Notes: generated by a model not told the origin, from the sequence alone. Positions 15,300-23,173 are shown, counted from the stretch's first letter. The stretch is DNA of 64,000 bases from CAWGMT01 sp963823675 (GCA_963823675.1 CAWGMT010000011.1:248001-312000); one strand, 5' to 3'. A program made the numbers and translations.

Positions 15300-17273
15300 T
15301 CAAACCACCGCCGGAATCATGTTCGAAACCATCGTCCCGCCCGATTGCCCCGTCGGGTCCTCGCCGCCGGCGAGCTCGGCCGAGCCATCCCCCGCCAACG
15401 CGTCGGCGTCATCCGTGATCCCGGCGTCCCCGAGCTCACGCATCTGCTCTTTGATCCTCGCCTTCGCTGCGAGCACGCTCTCGATCTCGGCGTCGAGCGC
15501 CTCGTACTCGTCGTCAGTCAACCCCAGGAAGAGCTGCCGGACGATCGACCGGATCGCGATCGATTCGACCTGGGGCGCTTCCCCGGCCCCCTTGAGGATG
15601 ACCTGAAGCTTCGTCGTGCCGTCAGTCAGCTCGCCCGCCGAGAAGAGCTCGAACCGCGCCGGATAGATGACGCGGACTTCGTCCGCAGTGGGGAGCGGGG
15701 AGTGGGGAGCGGGGAGAGGAGACGGCTGCGTGCCGCGGATACACAGCAGGGCATACTCGGCCAGAAACCGCTCCGCCCGCGCCAGCGACTTGGCAATCGA
15801 AGTCAGCAGCTTGTTCCCGCTCTGGGCGTCCAACTGCTTGGACACCCCCGACTGGGAAACCGTATTGGAGCCAACCCCCGCGACCCCCGCCGGCTTGACC
15901 AAACAGGCCCGCCGGTCCTTCATGTCAACCAGGTCGCTCTTGTTCTTCCGCAGCGACTCGGCCGGGTCCTTGGGCGGCGAGACGAACTCCCAGCCCTGAT
16001 AGGCGCCCGTCTCCGGGTTCTTCTTCATCGGCAGCACGTAACCCGGCCCGACCGACAGCGTATTATCCGCCTTGCAAAAGTCCTCCGCCCCCGAGAGAAA
16101 AGGGTGGGCCTGCAACGTGTCGGAGAGGATCAGCTCGCTGTCCCGGTTGTAATACTCCCGCTGATACTCCGCGATTGCCTCGTAGCGGGACTTCCCGATA
16201 TGGGGCGTCCGATGCTTGGGCTGGTCCACCAATCGGACGATCGGGACGCGACCATACGGATGGGGCACGCGGCCAAGAATCTCGGAGCCATCGTAGCTAA
16301 AAAGAATGGATTCGGTCGCCGACCAGAGCCGGTATCGGACATAGTTCCGCCGCCAGGCTTCGCCAAGGTTGCCCGCGTCGTCGGGATTGATCGCGTTGCC
16401 GTTCTTGTCATGGTCAACACGATCGGCCGGGTTCTGGTACTCGCGGACGAGACATTCCAGGTACCGGCCGGCGGCGTCGAGCCGCCACCAGACCATGTTC
16501 TCAGGCAGGATGTAGGCCGCGACGCACTTATCGAGCCCGAGCCGCAACTCGTCGGCGCGTGTGTTGATCTCTTCGCCCGGCGGCGCCTGGGGATGGTCGA
16601 GGCAGACGTCGATGCAGCCGAGCACCAGGAGCAAGGGCGCGAGCGTCTGGCACATCCAGTCATCGATCGGCGTCCCCTTGCCGTCAACGTCTTCCCACCA
16701 CCCTTTCAGATCGTCCGGCCCGTCGCGGCTGACCTCCTGGTCAAAGACCTTGGAGAGGTGAATCTCGACCGCCTCGGCGACGAACTCGGGCACGGGCGTC
16801 CGCGACCGCCGGAGCTCGTAATCATCGTCCTGGGCCGTCGCGCCGGGGTCGGCGCCGATCATGCCGGGGTACGGGCCATAACCCGTATCGGCCGTCTGGG
16901 AATTCGCCATCCCCAGGAAGCCCGCGAAGCCCTGATACACCTGGGGAAACTGCTGCGGGTCCGGATACTCGCGCTTGTGGCGGAACAGGTTTCGCGTGGG
17001 CAGTCCGCGCCGATCCGGCCCGTAGACGGCGTTCCGGTACCGATCACCGCCCTCGAACGAATCAAGCAGCCACCGCCAGCGGATCTGATGCTCGAGCCAA
17101 TCGACGTGCCGGCGCTCGACGATCACCTTGCCGTCGAGATCCATGTCGGCCGTCGGCGCGTCGCCGCGCACGGCCTGGGCGTCGGTCCGGCTCGCCGTCA
17201 GCCCGAGCGCGCGGCCATCGGCGCCGACGCCGCGGCCGGGCTTGGGTGGCTTGTTATTGGGTGGCTTGGGCAT
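15300..17273 (-). CDS. Phage portal-like protein
   Basis: 657 codons from the ATG at 17273 (MPKPPNNKPPKPGRGVGADG). The helical body includes EYQREYYNRDSELILSDTLQ, KNKSDLVDMKDRRACLVKPA and KQLDAQSGNKLLTSIAKSLA, the arrangement seen in large phage portal proteins (SPP1 gp6/DUF4055-like). A long acidic C-terminus (DDEYEALDAEIESVLAAKAR) follows. PSPLPAPHSPLPTA at nt 15,688-15,721 is translated from a single GGGGAGT heptamer arm inserted before DEVRVIYPARF. The large antisense frame over this region is a shadow. Portal assignment is from sequence feel and gene order (upstream of scaffold and capsid). Confidence 0.65.
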   Translation of the reverse strand: MPKPPNNKPPKPGRGVGADGRALGLTASRTDAQAVRGDAPTADMDLDGKVIVERRHVDWLEHQIRWRWLLDSFEGGDRYRNAVYGPDRRGLPTRNLFRHKREYPDPQQFPQVYQGFAGFLGMANSQTADTGYGPYPGMIGADPGATAQDDDYELRRSRTPVPEFVAEAVEIHLSKVFDQEVSRDGPDDLKGWWEDVDGKGTPIDDWMCQTLAPLLLVLGCIDVCLDHPQAPPGEEINTRADELRLGLDKCVAAYILPENMVWWRLDAAGRYLECLVREYQNPADRVDHDKNGNAINPDDAGNLGEAWRRNYVRYRLWSATESILFSYDGSEILGRVPHPYGRVPIVRLVDQPKHRTPHIGKSRYEAIAEYQREYYNRDSELILSDTLQAHPFLSGAEDFCKADNTLSVGPGYVLPMKKNPETGAYQGWEFVSPPKDPAESLRKNKSDLVDMKDRRACLVKPAGVAGVGSNTVSQSGVSKQLDAQSGNKLLTSIAKSLARAERFLAEYALLCIRGTQPSPLPAPHSPLPTADEVRVIYPARFELFSAGELTDGTTKLQVILKGAGEAPQVESIAIRSIVRQLFLGLTDDEYEALDAEIESVLAAKARIKEQMRELGDAGITDDADALAGDGSAELAGGEDPTGQSGGTMVSNMIPAVV

Positions 17274-17279
17274 TGGGAA

Positions 17280-17475
17280 TTCGTCCCTTGTCCTTTGCAA
17301 GGACCCCGTCGTCCCAGGTAACGCATAACTGCCGGCGATGATGCGTTCGGCTTTCGGCATATCATCACGCGGAGCGTGATGACTACAACAAGGCCCGGCC
17401 ATCCGCGAAGCGAACAAAGGACCAAGGACCAAGGACCAAGGACCCCACGCAGCGGTGCGGACAAACGACCAAGGA
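17280..17475. repeat. Large heptamer hairpin, GGACAAA type, with inner palindrome
   Basis: The left arm GTCCCTT/GTCCTTT lies at 17,284-17,297. The loop contains GTCGTCCCAGG, a second palindrome TCATCACGCGGAGCGTGATGA (17,364-17,384) and CATCCGCGAAGCGAAC. The right arm CCAAGGA units lies at 17,415-17,440. It is immediately upstream of the portal start codon. Confidence 0.8.
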
Positions 17476-17586
17476 CTAAGGGCAAAGGACAGAGTCCGAC
17501 AGGACTTCCGCCAACTTCATCACGAGCGGGACCAGGAGCACGATCGCCGCGACAAACATCACGATGTCGAGCCAGGAATATCGCAT
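17476..17586 (-). CDS. Very small membrane protein, holin-like
   Basis: 36 codons from the ATG at 17586 (MRYSWLDIVMFVAAIVLLVP), essentially one transmembrane helix followed by KLAEVLSDSVLCP, the last residues coming from a repeat arm. It lies among other small membrane proteins of the lysis-like cluster. It could be an accessory holin subunit. Confidence is limited by size. Confidence 0.4.
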   Translation of the reverse strand: MRYSWLDIVMFVAAIVLLVPLVMKLAEVLSDSVLCP

Positions 17587-17595
17587 GGTTGGCAG

Positions 17596-17784
17596 TTTCT
17601 CAATCGTGGCGTGAGGCGGCGTCGATGACACCAGGGACAAAGGACAAAGGACAAAACGTTTCTCAATCGTGGCGTGAGGCGGCGTCGATGACACCAGGGA
17701 CAAAGGACAAAGGACAAAACGTTTCTCAACAGTGGCGTGAAGCGGCGTCGATGACACCGGTGGGGACCTTGGCGACAGCGTGCC
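17596..17784. repeat. 63-bp tandem repeat, three copies
   Basis: TTTCTCAATCGTGGCGTGAG recurs at 17,596, 17,659 and 17,722, each copy followed by GACACC and AAAGGAC heptamers. The rightmost copy is the 3' end of the holin-like gene (encoding VIDAASRHC), so here again the end of a gene has been tandemly copied together with a heptamer arm. Confidence 0.85.
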
Positions 17785-17962
17785 TGAGCCCGACCAAGCT
17801 GGCACCGCCGAAGACCAGCAACAAGGCCTGGCAGATCTCGGCGATGCCGCCACCGTAGTTCTTGGCCAGGATCATGCCGAGACCTGACGCGACGGCCAGA
17901 ATCACCGTGGAGTAGGTCTTGTAACCATTGATCAGCGAGAGCAAGACGTTGACGATGTTCAT
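17726..17962 (-). CDS. Holin-like small membrane protein
   Basis: 78 codons from the ATG at 17962 (MNIVNVLLSLINGYKTYSTV). Two hydrophobic segments are visible: YSTVILAVASGLGMILAKN and IAEICQALLLVFGGASLVGL, separated by a short polar turn. Size and topology fit a phage holin in a lysis cluster beside the two membrane/coiled-coil proteins and the papain-like peptidase. The C-terminus lies in the 63-bp tandem repeat. Confidence 0.6.
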   Translation of the reverse strand: MNIVNVLLSLINGYKTYSTVILAVASGLGMILAKNYGGGIAEICQALLLVFGGASLVGLRHAVAKVPTGVIDAASRHC

Positions 17963-18036
17963 GGTACAGCGGCCTCAAGAGGGTTAGCGCCGGTTTCCGC
18001 CGGCGGCGGCGAACCTGGTGATGAACACGGGCACGT

Positions 18037-18585
18037 TCACGAATCGAAGCTCGGAGGTGTCGGGCGCGTCAGCCGCGAGTCAGGGGATTTTTCTGGAACT
18101 GCCGGCTGCGAGTTTTCTTTAGCGCGGTCATCGATCGATTGGCGAACGACGGCATCGATGACTCGAACGGCGAGCTGGAGAGAATCGATCGTCTTCTGAA
18201 TTCGGCGGATCGTCGCCGATGATCCTGCCGTGGTCTTCTCGATCGACTTCATCGCCATGATCGATTCCCGGAGGATTGCATTCTGTGACTCGGTGATCCG
18301 GCTCACCTGTTCCTGAAAGTTGTTCTGCGACGCTTCCTGCATGTCGGCCAGCCGGTCGAGTTGCTCCTGAAACTTTCGCTGCGACTCGCCGTGATACTCC
18401 CCGAACTGGCCGACGATCTGCTTCTGGCCTTGCTCCTGATCCTTGAGAAAATTGAGAAAGTAGTAGGTGACGATGACGGCCGCGCCAGCCGTGCCGAGCG
18501 AGCTGATCAGATCGGTCACGGGCAAGCCGACATCGGATTCGGCAAGGGTCTTGGTGATCTGTGCCAGGGCTGGGAGTTCGTTCAT
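18037..18585 (-). CDS. Membrane-anchored coiled-coil protein, paralogue 1
   Basis: 182 codons from the ATG at 18585 (MNELPALAQITKTLAESDVG). One transmembrane helix (AGAAVIVTYYFLNFLKDQ) is followed by ~120 residues of amphipathic coiled coil (RKFQEQLDRLADMQEASQNN). Its ATG overlaps the TGA of the upstream gene (ATGA), so the pair is translationally coupled. The two proteins share the AGAAVIVTYYFL core and clearly arose by duplication. Topology would suit a spanin-like, holin-accessory or tape-anchor role. No family recognised. Confidence 0.6.
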   Translation of the reverse strand: MNELPALAQITKTLAESDVGLPVTDLISSLGTAGAAVIVTYYFLNFLKDQEQGQKQIVGQFGEYHGESQRKFQEQLDRLADMQEASQNNFQEQVSRITESQNAILRESIMAMKSIEKTTAGSSATIRRIQKTIDSLQLAVRVIDAVVRQSIDDRAKENSQPAVPEKSPDSRLTRPTPPSFDS

Positions 18586-19106
18586 GCGAGTACATCCGCC
18601 TCATCGCGTCTCGCGAGTTTGGGACCGTTGGCGACTCGTACGAGGTCATCGATGGCCATGACCGATCGTACGAGGTCATCGATGGCCATGACTGAAGTCT
18701 TGAGCGAAGCGGTCATCTTTTCGACGCTGCAAATCGTCTCGGTCGAGCTTTCCAGCGTTTTCTCGACCGACCTCATGGCGAGGACAGCCTCCCGCAGCAG
18801 CGTGTTCTGGACCTCCGTGATCCGGCCGATCTGGTCCTGGAAGGTGCGCTGGGATTGCATGTGGCGATCGGTCAAGCGATCGACCTGCTCTTGGAGTTTC
18901 TTCTGTGAGTCAGCGTGGTAATCCTTGAAATCCTGGAACATCCGCCCCTGTTTCTCAGCCTGATCTTTGAGAAAACAGAGAAAGTAGTAGGTGACGATGA
19001 CCGCCGCCCCGGCCGCTCCCAGCGAGCCGATGAGACCCGTCAAGGAAACACCGACAACCCCAAGGTCAGCAGCGCTCGCGGCTTGGGCCCAGACGAAACC
19101 ATTCAC
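18582..19106 (-). CDS. Membrane-anchored coiled-coil protein, paralogue 2
   Basis: 174 codons from a GTG at 19106 (MNGFVWAQAASAADLGVVGV), preceded by an AGAGAGG-type ribosome site. A helix AGAAVIVTYYFLCFLKDQAE anchors a long coiled coil (KKLQEQVDRLTDRHMQSQRT). Near the C-terminus the decapeptide SVMAIDDLVR occurs twice in tandem, coded by a short direct DNA repeat at 18,645-18,690. Partner and function unknown; the coupled paralogue downstream suggests a heteromeric complex. Confidence 0.6.
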   Translation of the reverse strand: MNGFVWAQAASAADLGVVGVSLTGLIGSLGAAGAAVIVTYYFLCFLKDQAEKQGRMFQDFKDYHADSQKKLQEQVDRLTDRHMQSQRTFQDQIGRITEVQNTLLREAVLAMRSVEKTLESSTETICSVEKMTASLKTSVMAIDDLVRSVMAIDDLVRVANGPKLARRDEADVLA

Positions 19107-19139
19107 CGGTGCCTCTCTTTCCAGCCAGGGACACCCGCG

Positions 19140-19215
19140 GAAGTCTGTATGCTGTAGCTCATTCTTTCCAGCCTGAGATCCCGAAGAGCCAGGCTGGAAA
19201 GCCTGAACTACAACG
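19140..19215. repeat. Palindrome with TTTCCAGCCTG / CAGGCTGGAAA arms
   Basis: TGTAGCTCATTCTTTCCAGC and its inverted partner GGCTGGAAAGCCTGAACTAC A surround a 15-bp loop. It lies between the peptidase gene and the paralogue-2 start and could act as a terminator or be another dispersed palindrome family. Confidence 0.7.
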
Positions 19216-19249
19216 GCGCAATCCATTCCGCGGGGGCACTCAGGAGCCG

Positions 19250-20158
19250 TCACGCAGCGCTGTCGTACTTCCACGCCAGTGGGAGCTCACGCTTCTTGAA
19301 CCCAGGCGACTTGGAAAGCGCCCAACTGTCGCCCTCGTTCAGGATAGCCTCGATCACGTTCTGCTCGGCCCAGAACGACCAATCCGGCTGACCGAGCGCA
19401 GTCGGACCCTGGGGTACGTCGGGCCCCCAGCTTTGGAGGATGCAGGCGCCGGGCCGGTCGAATCGAACGCCCGCGATCACCATGCAGTGACCCCACGTCC
19501 CGGACGCGGCGCAGAACCCATCCTGGTCGCGCGTCAATTCAAACCCCTGATCGCAGCAAATCGTGACCGGGTATCCGTTGGTGATCGCGGCGACCAGATC
19601 ATCCCAGGATGACACCAAGGCCGCGTTTCCCAGCTTGAAGGGAGCCGCCTCGCTCTGCACCGCCGGCGGCGGCCCGGTCTCGCCCCACGCTTTGGCTCGC
19701 TGCCCGGAGTAGGAGCCGTCCGATCCGAGCATTTCGCGGCTGACGACGCCGATCGTGGTCATCGCCTTGACGGCGGAGGACCCGTAGGAGCCATCAGCCG
19801 ACCCGAGAATGCCGGCGACTTCGCGCGAGGCACCATAGATGAATTCGGTGTCGGTTTCACGGTAGACAAGCGGCTGACCCAGCCCGATCTCGACACATTG
19901 CAAGAGGTCGTTGCCGTGCCCATGGCCGAAGCTCACGCAATCGCCGATCTGCTGCGCGGGATAATCGGGGTACTTGCCGAGCACGTCGCTCCAGGCCTTG
20001 TAGAGCAGCACCGGCTCGGTCGGAGCGACCGCTCCGAACAAATGCGGGGCCGTCTGCCAAAGCGCACCAAACGCGCTGGCGCAGACCTTCTGCATTGCAT
20101 CGATGCCACGCCAACCACACAGGCCGCGATACTGACTGGGATCGTTCACTTTGGTCAT
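19250..20158 (-). CDS. Papain-fold (C1-like) cysteine peptidase
   Basis: 302 codons from the ATG at 20158. QQIGDCVSFGHG matches the papain Gln-x-Gly-x-Cys active-site segment, and GTWGHCMVIAGV gives the catalytic His. The position normally occupied by the NSWG motif reads LQSWGP, so Asn is replaced by Gln. DRPGACILQSW and PTALGQPDWSFWAEQNVIEA complete the fold. No signal peptide is seen. In this context it may be a virion maturation, tail or lysis enzyme. Its ATG overlaps the stop of the upstream gene. Confidence 0.65.
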   Translation of the reverse strand: MTKVNDPSQYRGLCGWRGIDAMQKVCASAFGALWQTAPHLFGAVAPTEPVLLYKAWSDVLGKYPDYPAQQIGDCVSFGHGHGNDLLQCVEIGLGQPLVYRETDTEFIYGASREVAGILGSADGSYGSSAVKAMTTIGVVSREMLGSDGSYSGQRAKAWGETGPPPAVQSEAAPFKLGNAALVSSWDDLVAAITNGYPVTICCDQGFELTRDQDGFCAASGTWGHCMVIAGVRFDRPGACILQSWGPDVPQGPTALGQPDWSFWAEQNVIEAILNEGDSWALSKSPGFKKRELPLAWKYDSAA

Positions 20159-20769
20159 TGGTCCTTCGTCCTTTGTCCTTTGCTCGCTTCGCGTGTCTCG
20201 AGAGCCGGCAGTTGTTGCGAGGGCCTCTCAACCGGAGATGTTGGCGCGCGACACAGGCCCGGAGTGACAGCGCTGCTCGATAGTTGGACTCTTCGCAAAT
20301 GACCAGGGACAAAGGACGAAGGACCCGGCCGGCCGAGGCCGGCCGCAAAGCCTCGCCACGCGGCCGCCAGGGCGGCTCGCTCCTCGTGCGTGACGTCGGA
20401 GTCCTTGATGCTCTCGGGCACGATCTTGGCAAGCTCGGGAGCGACGAGCTTGTCGAAAAGAGTGGTTCGGTTCGACGTCCAGTTCTTCGCGACCAGATCG
20501 AGGGCCGCCGAAACGGTCTGGCCGGAGTCGAGCGCGGTCGCTCCCTGGTCCCAGGCCCGCGAGTAAGCCGCGCCAAGTTGCGGGAGATAAGCCCGGCCCA
20601 GCGCAAGGAAGCGCGCATCGTGACCAGGTTGGGCCAGATTCGCGCCCTCGTGGGATCGCAGCCAAAGGGCGATGCCGAGAGTCGCGCTCCCGCCAACCAA
20701 GGCCGAAGCGACAACCGTCAGAAGAGTCCGTCCGGCCGGAAACCAGGCCGGAAATCGATTGATGAACAT
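20155..20769 (-). CDS. Single-pass membrane protein with repeat-derived tail
   Basis: 204 codons from the ATG at 20769. MFINRFPAWFPAGRTLLTVV ASALVGGSATLGIALWL forms one N-terminal membrane helix. A helical soluble domain follows (FLALGRAYLPQLGAAYSRAW, SIKDSDVTHEERAALAAAWR). After AAGLGRP the frame continues through a complete GGACAAA hairpin (20,159-20,335) and ends in an ATGA overlap with the peptidase gene, so the last ~65 residues are translated repeat. The function is unknown. Confidence 0.55.
   Translation of the reverse strand: MFINRFPAWFPAGRTLLTVVASALVGGSATLGIALWLRSHEGANLAQPGHDARFLALGRAYLPQLGAAYSRAWDQGATALDSGQTVSAALDLVAKNWTSNRTTLFDKLVAPELAKIVPESIKDSDVTHEERAALAAAWRGFAAGLGRPGPSSFVPGHLRRVQLSSSAVTPGLCRAPTSPVERPSQQLPALETREASKGQRTKDQ
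20159..20335. repeat. Heptamer hairpin, GGACAAA type, inside a reading frame
   Basis: The left arm GTCCTTC/GTCCTTT with GCTCGCTTCGCG lies at 20,160-20,200; the right arm GGGACAAAGGACGAAGGACC at 20,306-20,326. It is the rightmost heptamer hairpin I can find in the window. Confidence 0.8.
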
Positions 20770-20776
20770 GGCAGTT

Positions 20777-21220
20777 TCACCTATTGGTCAGATGAGTCCC
20801 GAACAATCGTTGTCGCCGCTCCTTGCGAGTCTCGGGCGCGTTCGCGGCCGGTTCGGGCGCGGCTTGGGGTTTCGGCTCGGGAGCCGGGTCGGTCCGCGGG
20901 TCACGCCGCAGCGCGGGATGCCGATCCATGCCCGAAGCGTGACAAACCATGCAACACAGCGACGAGCCTGGTTCGATCTGCCGTCTGTGAGCACAATCCG
21001 AATGAGGCGTATAAGCCCCGATGGGAAACAAAGGCACCAGGCGGGGCGGCCGGACCGCGCTGGTGGTGGCAGTACACTTCTCCTGGGCCCTCGCCCTCGC
21101 CACCCCAAAGCGAACCCGCGTGATGCTCCTGCCCTCGCGTGCGGCAATCGCCTCGATGCTGATTCCGTGACGGCGGTCCCACAACCACACATATTCCCTG
21201 GCCGCGATCTCGAGGCTCAT
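20777..21220 (-). CDS. HTH DNA-binding protein with cysteine motif
   Basis: 147 codons from the ATG at 21220 (MSLEIAAREYVWLWDRRHGI). ISIEAIAAREGRSITRVRFG is a helix-turn-helix of the sigma-region-4/terminase-small-subunit kind. A possible zinc site (CAHRR...CCMVCHASG) follows, and the C-terminus is Pro/Ala-rich and basic (KERRQRLFG). It is the first gene of the phage module and could be its regulator or a small-terminase-like protein. An upstream in-frame extension to 21,409 exists but is of poorer quality. Confidence 0.5.
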   Translation of the reverse strand: MSLEIAAREYVWLWDRRHGISIEAIAAREGRSITRVRFGVARARAQEKCTATTSAVRPPRLVPLFPIGAYTPHSDCAHRRQIEPGSSLCCMVCHASGMDRHPALRRDPRTDPAPEPKPQAAPEPAANAPETRKERRQRLFGTHLTNR

Positions 21221-21449
21221 CTGCCGGCTCAGCCTCGGCCGGCAGTGCGACTCGACATAGCCGTGCTCGGCGTCCCGCCCGCCCGCCGATTCTCGGGACC
21301 TGCTCTTCCTGCGACCGGGATGCCGCCTGGACGCATCGGTGCTGTCTTGCAATAAACTGGCGGAACACTGCTGCCCGCCCAACCGGATTTCTTCCCGCGT
21401 GTCTTGCATGGCCGCAACCTCCTCGCAGCCGGTCCCCGTTGCCCGTCCC

Positions 21450-21690
21450 GTTTCATCGTTTCACTACATACAAAATGCGCTGATTCTCAAATTTCATTAA
21501 AGCGACCACTCCAATTTTTACGGGATTTTCAATTCCAAGAGTAATCCCTATAAAGGGATAAAATTTTCAAAAAAATATTTTTGGGCGTTCACTGCGCAGG
21601 CTATCGGGGCTCTCTTCCCGTATCAGCAGGTGGGGTTGTAAGGGGCATGACGTTTGTGCGGGTTATGGCCTGGCGCGGTGCGCCAGAATA
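21450..21690. other. AT-rich intergenic boundary
   Basis: A markedly AT-rich stretch (21,470-21,600) with CCCTATAAAGGGATAAAATT TTC and runs of A and T in otherwise GC-rich DNA. It separates the phage module from the host operon. It may contain the promoter of the phage module or mark an old junction. No att-like direct repeat was recognised. Confidence 0.5.
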
Positions 21691-22015
21691 AATGTTCCGG
21701 TTCCCCTCGCTTGCGCTTTTTGGTGTTGCGCTGTTTTGGATTTGGCCCCGAAGGGGCCGCAACAAATCAGCCCAGGGCAACGCCCTGGGTACGTTGGTTC
21801 CGACCAGAACGTCCGAGCCCTGTAAGGGCGAAACGTCTCGCATAAACGAGGTGGACGAGGTTTTTGACGAGGGATTGAGACATCGGCGAGTTCCTCGATT
21901 GTGCCGCCCTTTCAGGGCACGTGCTTTGTTCAATTCCGGCTGTCCCCCAGGGCGTTGCCCTGGGCTGATATGTGGTTGCCCCTGCGGGGCGGGCAGATAG
22001 CGCAACACCAAAACT
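21690..22015. repeat. Large palindromic repeat, CCCAGGGC(G)TTGCCCTGGG family, copy 1
   Basis: Nested inverted repeats GGCCCCGAAGGGGCC, GCCCAGGGCAACGCCCTGGG and GCCCTGTAAGGGCGAAAC are mirrored in the second half (GCCGCCCTTTCAGGGC, CCCAGGGCGTTGCCCTGGGC, GGTTGCCCC). Similar copies lie at 41,955-42,205 and 50,345-50,600. No coding content. Confidence 0.8.
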
Positions 22016-22090
22016 TGCGCTGCTAGTATGCCCGGGCTGTTACCCGCAATTGAACCATGGCGTCGCGGGAACCTGTTGCCGTCCCGTTCC

Positions 22091-23173
22091 TCAGGCCGCG
22101 GGAGGAGAGGCGGTCATGGCCGAGATGCGCAGGGTGCCGTCGTGGTGCGCCGTGGCGAGCAGAACTCCGCCGGGGTGCAGATCGAGGTCCCGGGCCGTGT
22201 TGGGCAGGCCGAGCTTGAAGAACTCGCTCGGCTTATCGGGTTGGGAGAACCAGAGAAAGCCCCCGCTGGTGCCGCCCGAGGCGAAGACCAGGAAGCCGCT
22301 TGGGTGAAACCGAACGCCCCAGGCGACCCCTTTGACGTCTTCCTTGGGGTGCTGAAGGACTTTGAGCTGTCCCGACTTCCAGTCGAAGACCGCCACGGCT
22401 GGGTTGCTGACGGCCCCGAGCGGGTTGCTGGCGTTGATCAAGCCCGAACAAGCCAGATACTTGCCATCGTGCGCAAAGGATAGATCGCGCACGCCTCCGT
22501 AGTCGACCGCCTGTCCCTGTTCATAGATGTGCAGTTTCGAGGCGTCGAGGCGACGCGCCTCCTTGCCGGGAAGCAGGTCCCAATGAATGACCAGTCCGCG
22601 GAGATCGGCCGACACCAGGCCCTTGCCGCCGGGCACAAACGCCACGCGGTAGACCGGCGTGTCGTGACCGGGCAGGTCCCGAAGCATCTCGCCGTTTTGC
22701 ATCGACCAGATTCGAACCCGGTGGTCGTTGCCACAGCTCGCCGCCAGCGCACCATCCGGGCTGACCGCCAAGCCGCGGACCCATCCCTCATGCGCACGGA
22801 CCACTCGAACCGGTTGTGGCCTGGGAGCGGGTTGTCGCTGGGCCTTCTGCTGCGCCGGCTTCTGGTCCTTGCCGGCGGCCGCATGGCCTGGCCCGGCCGC
22901 CGGCCACCAGATCAGCTTCCCATCGGTTCCGCCGCTTACGAGCGTCCTTCCGTCCGGTGATAGCGCCAGGGCGAAACACCAGCCGTCATGGCCGGCGTAA
23001 GTCACCGCCCTAGACGCGGATGCAACATTCAAATCCCACCGCGCTATGGTCTCATCCTCGCTCGCCGCGAAGACGTGGTTGCCCAGGGGATCAAAACGAC
23101 AGGCAATCAGCGGCTTGCCGTGCTTCAATTCACGGACGACGTGCGTCTTCTCGGGTTCGATGTTTGCGACCAC
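22091..23173 (-). CDS. WD40-repeat protein
   Basis: 360 codons from a GTG at 23173, preceded by GAGGG at a suitable distance. WD40 blades are visible: FAASEDETIARWDLNVAS, LVSGGTDGKLIWWPAAGP, AASCGNDHRVRIWSMQNG, LVSADLRGLVIHWDLLPG. An Ala/Gln/Pro-rich linker (residues ~95-120) interrupts the propeller. No signal peptide. It is the last gene of the DUF1549/DUF1553 - DUF1501 - WD40 operon, an arrangement I recall from planctomycetes. Probably a scaffold; partner unknown. Confidence 0.8.
   Translation of the reverse strand: MVANIEPEKTHVVRELKHGKPLIACRFDPLGNHVFAASEDETIARWDLNVASASRAVTYAGHDGWCFALALSPDGRTLVSGGTDGKLIWWPAAGPGHAAAGKDQKPAQQKAQRQPAPRPQPVRVVRAHEGWVRGLAVSPDGALAASCGNDHRVRIWSMQNGEMLRDLPGHDTPVYRVAFVPGGKGLVSADLRGLVIHWDLLPGKEARRLDASKLHIYEQGQAVDYGGVRDLSFAHDGKYLACSGLINASNPLGAVSNPAVAVFDWKSGQLKVLQHPKEDVKGVAWGVRFHPSGFLVFASGGTSGGFLWFSQPDKPSEFFKLGLPNTARDLDLHPGGVLLATAHHDGTLRISAMTASPPAA

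Noticed and set aside
14982..17321. 779-codon plus-strand frame
   Set aside because: Antisense of the portal-like gene; rich in Arg/Pro/Leu with no motif, as expected for a GC-rich shadow.
21450..21690. Prophage attachment site at the AT-rich boundary
   Set aside because: No direct repeat, tRNA gene or integrase could be identified in the window.
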